DNA of 64,000 nt. Origin: Melampsora larici-populina 98AG31. Lineage: Eukaryota > Basidiomycota > Pucciniomycetes > Pucciniales > Melampsoraceae. Location of the stretch: NCBI RefSeq assembly GCF_000204055.1, contig NW_006768794.1, positions 754,423-818,422 on the forward strand, read 5' to 3'. Shown here one piece after another: positions 29,457 through 40,472 of this stretch. The translations under genes and the position numbers were made by a program. Positions within the stretch are counted from its first letter, which is position 1; each line of letters opens with the position of its first letter. The notes below the pieces were generated by a model. That model was not told the DNA's origin. It did no database searches and saw only the letters and a program-made list of their open reading frames with translations.

Positions 29457-30647
29457 ATGCTTTCCATTTTTTCTCTTGTCACCGTCGCTATCTCTGCCTT
29501 TGCTATGCTAGAGGGAGCAACAGCTGGTGCCATGCAGGCAAACTCCAAGTGCGCAACCTCTCCTGTCATACATTTATAATCATCCAACCACTGACCCCTT
29601 CTTCCACGACTTCTCGTTGGTGTAACAGTGTGATGTACAAACGTCAATCTGACTGGTTTGCTTCATCGAATGAAGCTACAGGCAAAAGGTATGTCATAGA
29701 TATTTCTAGATTCCAACTTTCAAATGCTCCATTCTGACTGAAATACCACACTCTTCAGCTTCGAGAAACGCATGATGGGAGTCGGACAAGTCGGACAACA
29801 ATCACAACAGCAACAAAAAGTTCCACCTTTTCTGGTCAATATCATCATCAAAAGACTCTCGGCGGATTTGGCTGACACGATTGCTAAATACTCAAAAGTC
29901 GCAGAAGCTGGTAAAAAGATGCCAACTAGTGGTGAGCTTACTGCCGCCTTGAAGAAAGCGATGAAAGAAGGAGGGGACGATCCTGTGGCTCATGCACAAG
30001 CGACCAAAGCGGCTATTGATGGTCTTGCTGAAAGCAAGCTTTCTGGATCCGACTCTGCCCCAAAGTCTGATTCGGCTCCAAAGTCTGACTCCGCCCCAAA
30101 GTTAGTCTCTTGTTTTATTCATCTCAGCTGTCGAATTGTACACTATCTTAGGCTCAGTACTCGTCAAGAAATGACTGCTTCAACTTCAGGTTCAACAGCT
30201 GAAGCTCCTAAATTCAAAGATTCTGATGTCCGAAGATTTGCCAATGGATTCTTGAAGATGGTCAAAGCATTCGCCGAAGCTAAGATGGCTGGTGGAAGTT
30301 TACCTACTGCAGACGAGATCGCTCAACTTCTCCATCATTTACAACAAACCCTTGACCAAAGTGACCAACGCAAAAGTGCTCGTGCCACTCACGAGGCTTT
30401 CATGCAACTTGCTGCTAGCAAGTTTCCCGCAGGCAAGAAGCCCTCTTTTGACATCAAGGCTTCTAGTGACTCAGACTCCAAGAAATCCGATGCCTCGTCT
30501 ACCAAGTCAGCTGATAGTGATCCTACCGCCACCAAGAAGCCAACCACCTCGACTGCCCCCAAGAAGCCAGAAACTCAGACTCCCACTGAAAAGCCTGATG
30601 CCAAAACTACCACTGACCCTGTAGACACCCAAACCACAGGCCAATGA
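29457..30647 (+). CDS. Secreted protein with duplicated helical domain (candidate effector)
   Basis: Four exons: 29,457-29,548, 29,629-29,688, 29,759-30,100 and 30,152-30,647 (329 residues). Introns are GT-AG and phases close; the last intron (51 nt) is also open, so retention is possible. Residues 1-24 form a signal peptide (MLSIFSLVTVAISAFAMLEG). Two similar helical units follow: about residues 65-140 (FLVNIIIKRL, MPTSGELTAALKKAM, ATKAAIDGLAESKL) and 175-250 (RRFANGFLKMVKAF, LPTADEIAQLLHHLQ, ATHEAFMQLAASKF), sharing A-E-A, P-T-x-x-E and A-T-x-x-A-x-x-x-L-A-x-S-K. Between them is the repeat SDSAPK x3; the C-terminal 75 residues are Ser/Thr/Pro/Lys-rich. No family was recognised. The secretion signal and low-complexity tail suit an extracellular or effector role, which is inference. 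Confidence 0.8.
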
Positions 30648-32393
30648 TCTTGACCGCTTCCACATCTCTTTCTACTAGATTCCACACAACTGGATCTTTG
30701 ATTTGATGTCGACTTGATGACTTCCTTGTATCTTCGATACCCCTTTCATCTACCTTCTTCCTGTTTTTGGCGTCTTCGATTCAGAAGCACCGTTTCTTCC
30801 CTTCTCTTTGTATGATCTGAAGATCAAAATTTTAACAAACTCCGCAAAAATAGGTTTCATTCTCTTACTGTATGATCCGACGATCAAAAAATTGTGTACC
30901 AAAAATTGTTTCGATTCTTGTCATGCTACTCTGTTTTTGAGCGTCTTGTAAATGTCAACGAAACAGATCCCAAGAGTTCACTCAAATTAACCATTCGTGT
31001 GCCTTGAGATGTGTCGGTGGGTCAGATCACAGAGAAAATGCCTAGGTTTTGGACACAAGTTGCCAAAACTACCAAGTTGAATCAAGCGGTGCTGTGCAGA
31101 TTAGAAAACTGGACATCTGCAAGACATATTCAAAGTTGTCTTTCCAAACCCAAAAGCAGAGAAATTTGAGCCATACAATAAAACGAAAACGATCTCTCAC
31201 ACAGACCTTTATAACGAGCTTCTCTTGGTGTGACAGGTCACGTGCAAGGGGTCCGGGGTAGAATCACAAGGTTCTTTCAATCGATCAAATCCTCGGTGAG
31301 ATTTTCAGTTTGTTGGAAGAGAAAAACGGAAAACGGTTGAAGAGTTACGTACTTGGTTGGATTTTATTGGTTTCATCACTTCCTGTAAGGCTGAAACGTT
31401 TAAATCATCACTGAAGATTGACTACGAGTCACATCAGGAGATCTAACACAAGAAGCCATCAATGAATGAAAATAAACTCATGAGAGAGAAAACTGAATGG
31501 CCGATAAGCTGGTTGATATCCTTGTAAGAAATTCTCTGGAATAAGAAGAATTATAATAATATAACATGACAAACAAGATATCTAAATGCGATATTTTTGT
31601 ACTATGTAGCGCCGTTTGTACATCAAAATGACTCTTGACACGTCTGAAAGGACAAAAGCTGGGGATGAGACGTCATTTTTTCCCGCTGTGACGTTAATTA
31701 GGTTCAAAGTCAACCCAAGTTCTTTGGCCTATCCAAGGAGGAGCCTTGCGGCCAAGGATTGAGTGATCAAGACGTGATGCACAATCTCACTAATTGGGTT
31801 TTGATTCGGATAGATCTTCGGGAGTACGAAAAAGGCGCACTCAATACCACTTCATAGGTTTTGCGGTTGATAAGACCAGATCCTAGTTTGTTTGCAGCCG
31901 CATTGAGTATGCAATCGCACGGTTGAAGCCAGACTTCTGAGGGCAAAGAATGACGGATATCATCATCAAACACCCCCTTTCTCCGAAATATGGGATGTCA
32001 TCAAAGGGGAAGCATAGGGTAAGAGTTCCAGATCGTCTCAATCTCGCGTGTAATAAATCCAAATCAAATTAATAATGGAAATATAGCAAGTATAGGAGTT
32101 GGACAACACAAGAGCGAGATGCACTTAATATGTAAACGATCCAACAAACTTAAAATGAGTGGAAGATAAAGTCGACATCGCGACAAAGACTAAACTAGTC
32201 GGACTCAACCACAGAATAGAAACCAAACAAGATCACACATAAAAAAACCTAATGATTCCAAACCGAAGACAACACAATTTACGAAAACAACAAAGACATC
32301 CCAAAAAAACATAAGAAGAAAGAGAGATTTAGTTCAAGACTACTAAAGAATGACGAATTGAAAACCAAAAAGGAATAAAAAATCATGAAAAGT
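30648..32393. other. Intergenic, convergent gene ends
   Basis: Lies between two genes that converge. It contains the 3' flank of the upstream gene with a repeated phrase (GTATGATCTGAAGATCAAAA at 30,809 and a near copy at 30,869). No other gene is supported. Confidence 0.45.
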
Positions 32394-33825
32394 TTATGTA
32401 GTCGCTGCGACACATGTCTGGTCGGCAGTTAACTTGAAGCCCTTCTCACAAGAGACTGTATCAGACCAGAGAAGGAAGAAAATGAAGACCAGAGTCAGTT
32501 AAACGATAAGAGTCTCAAGAGATATTCAGTGAGATCTAAACGTACAAGCTAAGCATTGACCAGCGGCACATCCCGCAAATTTCACACCAGGTACTGTATT
32601 ACAGTTGATACCCTCACCAGTGGTAGAACATCCACCACATGATCTAAAAAGGAGTCGTTTGGTCAGTAGGGAAGATCGCAGTGAAATATAAAGAATAACA
32701 ACTTACTCAATCTCTTCATGGGTATCGATACATTCATAGCCTTTGGAAGAAGAGAATGGGCTGATGGGACAAGCTAAAAGATATTGAAACCATGTTGAGT
32801 ATTATGTCACTGGTTGATGATATGTGATGAGATCATTCTTACCGCTTAAGCCAACCGGGCAAAGTCCCAAGGCTACTTGGCTACGTTTTACACGGCGTGC
32901 ACGAGCGGAAGGGGTGGCAGCACATTTGCTAGCTGTGAGACGATTAAAATCAAACAACAAGAAATCAAATCATGGATACTTGAACTAAAGATTATAACTA
33001 TTACTTAGATGACTTACGACATAGGCTACAGTAGTCTGACGAGCCTGATCCTTGTAAGGCCAAGTTTCCAATCAAACTTCCTAGCACACTGGAGGTCGGT
33101 GACAATTGCTTTGGTGTAAGGGTGCAGGCTTTATTTTTCTTATCAAACGAAGATGATTGACAAACTATGGAGAGCGGGATGAAAAGCTTAGATTATGATA
33201 GAGGAACGGTTGCCGAGATAAAGTATAAGCGGAAAAAACTTACTACTAGAATCACATGCTGAAGAACATGCGTAAGCCGATGAGGCAAGGCGGGCTGAAG
33301 CTTGTAACTGGGACTATTTACCAAGCGGATCAAAACGTATCAGTGAACATTTTTCAAGTGTACACGCTGCAAATCACTGTGAATGGGACCGAAACTTACG
33401 AGTACAGAGCTTTGGACGACGGCAAGCTGTTGGGCCGAGATTCCATGGGAGCTGATGCTTGCAGTGAGTCCGGAGACGGCTCTGAGGTCAATAATGGGGA
33501 TACCAAGCACAGTGATAGATAGATCCAAGCAGATCTCCACATTTGCATGAACGACCGGGGTAGGAACGATACCGTGACGAGCGTTCAATTTCTTCGCTCT
33601 TCGATTTGATGGTATGTTCGCACGAATGGTTGAGGCTGCGGCGACTGTGGAAGTCGGAATTGACTCTAGGCTGGCCGGAAAGCCTTGTGGTATCAAGACA
33701 CCCTCTTTGAAGTGGGAGCGTCCTTGTTGCAAAGGGATTATTGGAGCAAATTCGTGCAATGACCTGGCTGAAATAGCAGCAGCAGAGATGATCAAGATCA
33801 GGTTGCGTAAAGTTTGTTGAAGCAT
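32394..33825 (-). CDS. priA-like cysteine-rich secreted protein
   Basis: Seven exons: 33,400-33,825, 33,244-33,313, 33,018-33,164, 32,843-32,932, 32,707-32,773, 32,546-32,643 and 32,394-32,455, totalling 960 nt (319 residues). All introns are GT-AG and phases agree throughout. The N-terminus is a signal peptide (MLQQTLRNLILIISAAAISA). The C-terminal third is a Cys-rich module: LCPVGLSACP, YECIDTHEEIESCGGC, STTGEGINCNTVPGVKFAGC, AAGQCLAFSCEKGFKL, QTCVAATT. This pattern matches the C-terminus of basidiomycete priA-type proteins (first described from fruiting bodies of Lentinula). The molecular function of that family is poorly known; a cell-surface or extracellular role is likely. It converges with the secreted-protein gene at 29,457. 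Confidence 0.85.
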
Positions 33826-34015
33826 GATGTCTTGATGTTAGTAGATATAAGTGGGTAAGAGTAACTAAAGCTGATATTCTAATAGTAATAATAAGTAAAA
33901 AGTGGTAGGGAGTGTAGCAAGTTATCCAGAGGAAATGTTGAATAGGTCGAAGAAGGTCGGAAGAGATGAAGCTGTCGATGAAGTATGATGGACAGGAAAG
34001 AGACAAAGCCTATCG

Positions 34016-34022
34016 CTTTATA
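34016..34022 (-). promoter_or_regulatory. TATA box of the priA-like gene
   Basis: TATAAAG on the minus strand about 190 bp upstream of the ATG at 33,825. Confidence 0.45.
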
Positions 34023-34694
34023 CGTTTTGTTTCACTTGGTCAATATGCATGCTTCATTGTTCATTCTCGCGCAATGCCAGCGGTCAGTTGGAAGGAACAT
34101 TTTGCACCAAGTCACATGTTTGGCATGACTCGTGTTTAAAGTCAAGGCGCGTGGTGTGACCTGTTGGCCCAGATTCCGTTTGGTATGCCACGGCCTGAAA
34201 TTGTCCTGCTCGCACTCCTGTGTATGCAAGTCCAACCGAGAAAATCGTGAAAGAAATGCATAACGGAATAGAGGCACATTCAATGCCAAGAAGCCCTGGA
34301 AGTACTCGGCCAGCTCGGATGAGTAAGGCGCTTCATTATCATGGGGAATACTGGATTTCTAAGCGTTCATGATTGCTGACCCTCCTTGCAGGACAGTGTG
34401 GCGATGCTCAGAGTCTGTTCTATCGATGAACCCCAGCGAGCGATGGAGATGGACGAGACTTTAATGATAGGAAGCCAGCCACAATGTTGTAAATGAACAT
34501 CTCCTTTAGAGACGTACGGCATATCAGCAATTCTTACTCAAGCGCATTTCTACACCCGATGAAAGAGACCCCAATTGATAGATAAGGATAGAAATTAGAA
34601 CACGCCATGTTGAATGAAGACGCATCTCTCAAGTCAAGCCATCCGACGCGTCGGCGTTGGATGAAGATCCGTCAAAAAATGCATCTGGCCGAAG
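34023..34694. other. Divergent intergenic region
   Basis: Between the priA-like gene (-) and the monooxygenase gene (+). No gene supported. Confidence 0.4.
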
Positions 34695-34900
34695 CTACAG
34701 CGGTACGGTATGCATCGGTACGGCCTCTCGAATCCTCGATTCCCCGTACTGTATGTGAGTCCCCGCTGCATGAGAAGCGGTACATACATCGGGCTGTATC
34801 CGCACTCTCAGCCGGTGGCCGTCGAAAGGCTGAGGGTCACCACTCACCCGGGGTACCACGTCTTGAGATCGGCCGAGTCCGACGAGAAACACTGAAGTTA
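34695..34900. promoter_or_regulatory. GC-rich block upstream of the KMO gene
   Basis: Ends about 70 bp before the ATG at 34,968. CpG-rich, with palindromic pieces (CGGTACGG x2; CTCAGCC...GGCTGAG). Similar GC-rich islands with CGGA/TCGG motifs precede four other genes here (39,262, 41,765, 54,685, 55,660). Probably promoter or 5' UTR. Confidence 0.4.
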
Positions 34901-34967
34901 AAATGCTCTCCAAGACACCGCAGTCTCAGATGATAGTCATCAACACACTTTTGCTCACTCAAGAGTT

Positions 34968-36914
34968 ATGAGCTCAAATCCTCACGCTGCAGTAGTTGGA
35001 GCAGGATTGGTAGGATGCCTCGCAGCATGTATGCTCGAAAGTCGTGGATGGTCGGTGGACATTTACGAAGCCAGAGAAGGTCCGCATATAAATTGACCAT
35101 TAACAAACACCTGCGCCAATGGATTGATTGATTTTGTTCGGCGGATATAGATTTCAGGATACCTTCTAATCTTCCCACAAGAGCTAGATCGATCAACTTG
35201 GCATTTTCAGCTCGCGGGATTGAAGCAATCAGATCAATTGACTCTGATATGGTCGATAGATTATTGCAGCAAGTTATACCTATGAAAGGAAGGATGATTC
35301 ATAGTCCGGAGGGCGGGTTAAACTCTCAACCATACGGGTTGGATGGAGAGGTAAAAGCTCTTATATCGCTCGTTGAATGATAGTGAAAAGTTGATGGTTG
35401 ATTCACATTGAAAATAGAGGATCAACTCAATCGACAGAAATCTCTTGAATCAATCTTTGCTGAAAGAGGCCAGCAAGAGAAGCAACATCAACATTCACTT
35501 TTGCCACCAGCTTGTTCGAGCTGATTTTGATGAGAGATCGCTGTACTTTCGCAATTCGAAGAATCAAGAAGAAGTTCATGTCAAAGCGGATCTGACTATA
35601 GGAGCAGATGGATCATATAGCAAAGTCAGGGAGCAAATCATGAGGCGGAGTAGGTACGCAACTCTGGAGCTGGTCAGCAACCAACACAAGTTGATTGAAC
35701 TGACTTTGATTCAACGCAGGGTCGACTTCAGCCAAGAATACATCGATGATCTGTATCTCGAATTATCAATTCCACCTGGAAAAGATGAAGTGACTGGAGA
35801 ACCAACTTTTGCGCTGGACCCGCATCACTTGCATATCTGGCCACGTCATTCCTTCATGTTGATAGCTTTACCTAACCAAGTAAAGCGACATTCCAATCCC
35901 TTTACGATTACCTTTGGCGCCGATGAGTTGATTATGATGATTTTGGTTCTATATTTTATAGGACAAATCCTTCACATGTACACTCTTTGCTCCATTCACA
36001 GGAGTTTTCGATCAACTCGAGCCTCCTAAATCGCCTCAGGAAGAGAAGAAAATTATTCAATTCTTTGAAACACATTTTCCTGATGCACTAGGAATCATGG
36101 ACCAATCTGAATTGATTCGGTGTTTTCAGGAGAATCCAAGGGGCAGCTTATTGACAATAAAGGTTGGTACCTTTGCTCCCTCAACTTGTTCCAGTATTGA
36201 GAAGTTCGAATTTGGTTCATCAAAGCGCGCTTAGTATCTATAAAGTCTGACATTCTGCATTGTACCCCTCAGTGCACGCCGTATCATTACAAAGATAAAG
36301 CCCTCATATTGGGTGATGCTGCTCACTCTATGGTCCCATTTTATGGCAAGTCAAGTGTCTCCCTTGCATAACATTTGGTTTTATGTTTATTTACGAGTTT
36401 ATCTGACTATTTCAGGTCAGGGCATGAATTGTGGGTTAGAAGATGTCAGGAAATTAAGTCAACTCTTGGATAATCGTTCTTTATCCCTTGAAGAAGTCTT
36501 GGAAAAATACAGTTCCACTCGTCACCAGGATTTGGTTGCCATTTGTGATTTGGCAATGGGAAATTATATTGAGATGCGGGATAAAGTGACTCGTATCGAT
36601 TACGTGATGAGAAAAGCCTTGGATGGATTCCTAGCCAAAAGCTGGTTTCTGAGAGGAAAATGGTTACCTCTCTAGTTGAGCTTTCTTTCTCTTCATTGTG
36701 TGGTTGTCTTGATTAGAAATACTGATAGATCGTCCCCCACAGTACCATGGTCACTTTTCGACCCGACTTGAATTACAGCGAAGTAGTTAAGCGCGAAGAT
36801 CGACAGAGCAAGATCATAAAGTGGATGTTTAGACTGACGACTACTTCGATGCTCCTTGGTTTGGTGTTTACACCACGATATTGGTCAAGATTGAGTAAGA
36901 TGTTGCGAGATTGA
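34968..36914 (+). CDS. BNA4: Kynurenine 3-monooxygenase
   Basis: An FAD- and NADPH-dependent hydroxylase that converts kynurenine to 3-hydroxykynurenine in NAD+ synthesis from tryptophan, on the mitochondrial outer membrane. Eight exons: 34,968-35,079, 35,151-35,350, 35,418-35,653, 35,720-35,879, 35,962-36,162, 36,273-36,345, 36,416-36,674 and 36,743-36,914 (470 residues, the usual length). Visible: the FAD-binding [12 protein letters not shown] (residues 9-20), [11 protein letters not shown], the flavoprotein motif [10 protein letters not shown] (about 166), [16 protein letters not shown], and [18 protein letters not shown] (about 317), followed by NYIEMR and a C-terminal hydrophobic anchor ([12 protein letters not shown]). 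The sixth intron starts GC, not GT: conservation of FYGQG requires a GCAAGT donor at 36,346. Donors of introns 1 (GTCCGC) and 7 (GTTGAG) are also weak. Intact. Confidence 0.95.
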
Positions 36915-38449
36915 TTGCATTGCATGATCATGAGTTAGGATCATCGTTTGAAGAAATGGAGATGAATGGATGTACTTTAAGTATTGTATTGCATCTCAGT
37001 GTTTTATATCCTCTTCATCAAACTCTTCGTTGCTGAGTAGCTAGTTCTGATGTGCTCGTGATATTGGCCATCACAAGTTTGTAAAACCAAATAGTCCAAG
37101 TTGACATCTATCCATGAATGCTGCAGCTGAGCGCACCAGGACCCCGGATAAGTCCTATAAACCCTAGGGATGAAAAAGGAATGAATCAGACCCTCCAATT
37201 TTTGCTATGTTAGGGATGAAAAAGGAATCATCCGCCCGGGTCCTGGTCACATGTTAGGGATGTGGAGGAATGAATCTCGGTTGGACAAAAATCTACCTCT
37301 CAGATGATACTGATGTACCATGAATGAACAGCATGATTAATATCCCATTTCATAAGTTATTTCCCCATTAAGCTTGAAAGGAACAAACAGAAATTCACAT
37401 TCAACAAGGGTTTACACAAGTTGCTCATATGCAAGTTGAGTTGTGCACAAGGGACATAGCTTGCATTCATTCAAAAATCAATTTTTTCTGACTCCCCTTT
37501 ACTCTGAGGAGTATTCACCCCTGTTGAAACAAATTTTGTACATTGAAATAGCTGATCTAGGTACAAGAATCACGTCAAGATTATTTGCCTTTTCCAATGT
37601 TCCAGAAACAAAATTGAAGTCCCCAAAAATTCTCCAAAACCAGCTTTCCAATGTTAGGGATGTGGGGGAATTAATTTCTAAAACTCTTAAAAACCTGGCT
37701 TTTAGGTTAGGGATGAAACAGGAATTAATGGCCTCAAAAAAACAAAAAAAGAGGTATGAATTAGGAGGTTTTGACCAATTTTCCGTTGTCCAATCATCTC
37801 TGTCGCTAAGCAAAGGCTTAAATCACCCAAAGGATACTCACAGGGCGTACTGAAATCCAACTCCTGACTCGAGTGAATTCCATGAAAGAAAACCCACCTT
37901 TCGCTTTTCTGTTGTAACAATCCTCTGCCTCTATCTCACACGGGTGAAGGTCTCGATTGCTCATGAGACCAATGGCAAATCTCTCAGACCTCACATCATT
38001 CCTCAAACCAATTACAAGGGTCAACTGTTCTTGAGAACTCAATACAAGATGTTCCAACTATGATTCAGTGTGAGGGAGTCGGACAGGAGCATGAAATGAT
38101 TTTGGAAGGGACTTCAACTATCTAGTAGTTTCAACCTTTGGTTTCCTTTGTCCCTGGCGATTCAATGAACATATATCTCTATCTCTCACTGATCTGGAAA
38201 TCATACAAGTGGACTTTGAATTTATATACAGGGTTTATCCTATTATCATCTGGCCTGAAGTTTAAATTTCCAGTTGGGGGTTATTGATAAGTCTACATTC
38301 TATTACAGCTCCATAGCGAGGAAGGAAGAGCCAAAGCAGTTAAAGAATAGATAGCACATCGAATTCTCGATGTTACAATCGAAGGTCATGCAATGTCTCA
38401 TAACTTCAATCCCGAGAGCCAGACCATAAACCGACGACTGGTACGCTAA
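36915..38449. other. Intergenic with dispersed TTAGGGATG phrases
   Basis: TTAGGGATG (or CTAGGGATG) followed by a purine-rich G/A stretch and GGAAT occurs five times (37,163-37,270 and 37,655-37,730), probably decayed repeat copies. No gene supported. Confidence 0.4.
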
Positions 38450-39187
38450 TTATTCCGCGTTCAATGCTTCCCGCCTCCTTCTACGCTGTTCTCTACGTTC
38501 TATGGCAGCAGGACTAAGTTTGGGTGGTGGCGATGATGTTGGCGACGAAGAGCAACACCCGGAAGCTGAGAAAGAACCGGATGGTTTCGGGTTTTTGATT
38601 GATTCATTGTCTCCCAATTCAGTTTCTTTCGTCATACGAAGCACTTTTATTGTTTTTTCGAGTTTGATTTATTTGAGATTCAAATCCACAAAGATTTAAA
38701 AGTCAGTTAGGCGACCTATGATTGTGAATTTTCATAAGACATTATCATAAAACTCCTACCTAACCGTTTTCCATCATCCGAATGTTTTCCTTGAACGATA
38801 TTTCTTCGAAGGTACCTAGAAACTTCAAGTACTCCATCTATTTCTTCATTAAAATTATTTTGATTATTTAAAATTGAATTGATAAATAAAGTTTTGGTTT
38901 TAGATGTGAATTGTGAAAGAGTTGGTTTATCTCCAGTAAATGTAAATCTAGCTGATCTAAGAATTGTCTTTCCATTCGAGGTTTTTTTTTCATTTCGAAT
39001 AAAAAAGGTTGAACGTAAGAGGGATTGATTGGGTTAATTTTTGTTTTCAAAGGAAAATGTGAAATTTTAAGTCAGTCATATATTGAAAGGGTCAGGTTTA
39101 GTCAAAGCAACAAAACCATTATGAGCTCACCCGATAAGCACTAGCAGCTCTAAGTCTTTGTGCAAGGTTTAACCCACTTGAAGCCAT
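38450..39187 (-). CDS. MZM1: Mitochondrial complex III assembly factor Mzm1 (LYRM7)
   Basis: An LYR-family chaperone of the Rieske Fe-S protein in the mitochondrial matrix, needed late in assembly of the cytochrome bc1 complex. Three exons: 39,131-39,187, 38,760-38,967 and 38,450-38,643 (152 residues). The start (MASSGLNLAQRLRAASAYR) and the following TILRSARFTFTGD form the LYR-type helix; later come the family signatures YLRRNIVQG and the C-terminal ETELGDNESIK. Phases are 0 and 1, with good GT-AG sites (GTGAGC, GTAGGA). The C-terminal tail (Ser/Pro-rich, then RREQRRRRREALNAE) is longer than in yeast. The gene is intact. Confidence 0.87.
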
Positions 39188-39261
39188 CTTGATGAGAGAT
39201 TGTTTTTGCGGTGATATTGTCAAATGAGTTGAATTCGATCGAGGTTTTGATATTGCAGGAA

Positions 39262-39365
39262 GAGCTCGGGACTTATGGAACATGGAACTCGGGCTCGGCT
39301 CCGGGTGGTAGCATGGCCGGATCAACCCAGCACCCGACCCTGAGCTCCAAGCTGTCATGGTTTGC
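39262..39365. promoter_or_regulatory. GC-rich block upstream of MZM1
   Basis: A GC-rich stretch (CTCGGGCTCGGCTCCGGG, GGCCGGATCAACCC, CACCCGACC) 75-180 bp upstream of the ATG. See 34,695 and 54,685 for comparable blocks. Confidence 0.35.
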
Positions 39366-40472
39366 AATTGGGTGATTCCGAGAGCAAACAAAAAGACTCC
39401 ACTTATTATGGCCCCAAGATATGTTGTTCATCATCTGGTATATGCCATTGATTGATGATCTCTTTACCAAGATATCTCAGATTTTATAACATGTCTCCTC
39501 ATCTTATGTGACATCATACAACTCATCAATCATACCCAACAAAACTCCAGTTTCTGTCTTTGATTCTTCTTTTCAAATCAATAAAAATTGGCTAAGTACA
39601 ATATCCAAAAAAACAAAACATAATTTGATGAATGATCAAGAAAAATTATCAAGAGAACTTCCAGAATGGTCTTGGAAGGAAGTAGTTAAAGAAGTGTAAT
39701 TCAACTTCTGTTGTATGAGATAGTTTCATCATATTCAAAAGAAATGGATTTCTTTGTGATTACATATACATCCTTATCAAAATCACTTTGCCCGTGGAGG
39801 GCACCCTAAAGGTTGGGGGGCCTCAAGCATACAAGGGCTTGCTTGCCTGGGGAAGCCCACGCATGCACTGTGAATATGCATATTTGAGCTTTGATATAAA
39901 TATATGATCAGGAGGTATCATCTATTTACCTCATTTTACCTTTTTGTGTGAATCTGCTGATACACCCACTAGTTTATTTCATAGCTTGATTAGCCGTACA
40001 AGATCAGGTTTGAAAGGAAGGCCATTTCAAAATGAGATCTCAATGAAGAAATATGAAGATTGTGACTGTTGACTCATTTTCAACGTTAGAATGTTGAAAT
40101 CAAAACAGACTTCAAAGATAATTGTCATGAATACTTCATCCATTGGTTTATTCTTGCATTCATCAATTCATTCATTCAATTCGTTCCATTTTGGAAATTA
40201 CAAATAACAATCATAACATATTTTCTGCAATTTTCAAATCACTTTGGATATCTTGTTCTGTGAATCTAAATCTAGAAATCAAAACATCCTTTCATTCAAA
40301 AAACAAACTTTTGTTTTCTCAAAGTTGAAATCTTTTCTGTTTTTACAAACCTTGAATAAATCAAAAAGAAATAAATTATAAAATTATAAAATTAGTTTCT
40401 TAAACTTAAAAAGAATCAAATTCTCAAACTGATTTCTTGACATTCCATAAATCCATACCCCAGTCTTTTTCT
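39366..40472. other. Intergenic
   Basis: AT-rich, with a GC-rich patch at 39,790-39,870. No gene or element supported. Confidence 0.4.

Noticed and set aside
34695..34900. 5S rRNA-like reading of the GC-rich block upstream of KMO
   Set aside because: Short resemblances (GAAGTTAAA, GGTCACCAC) do not fall in the order or spacing of a 5S gene, and the internal promoter boxes are missing.
37163..37730. Interstitial telomere tract (TTAGGG)
   Set aside because: Only single TTAGGG units spaced by tens to hundreds of bases, always in the longer phrase TTAGGGATG; no tandem array.
38816..38822. GTACCT as the end of MZM1 exon 2
   Set aside because: Reading through gives the family-typical YLRRNIVQG; the real donor is GTAGGA at 38,759.
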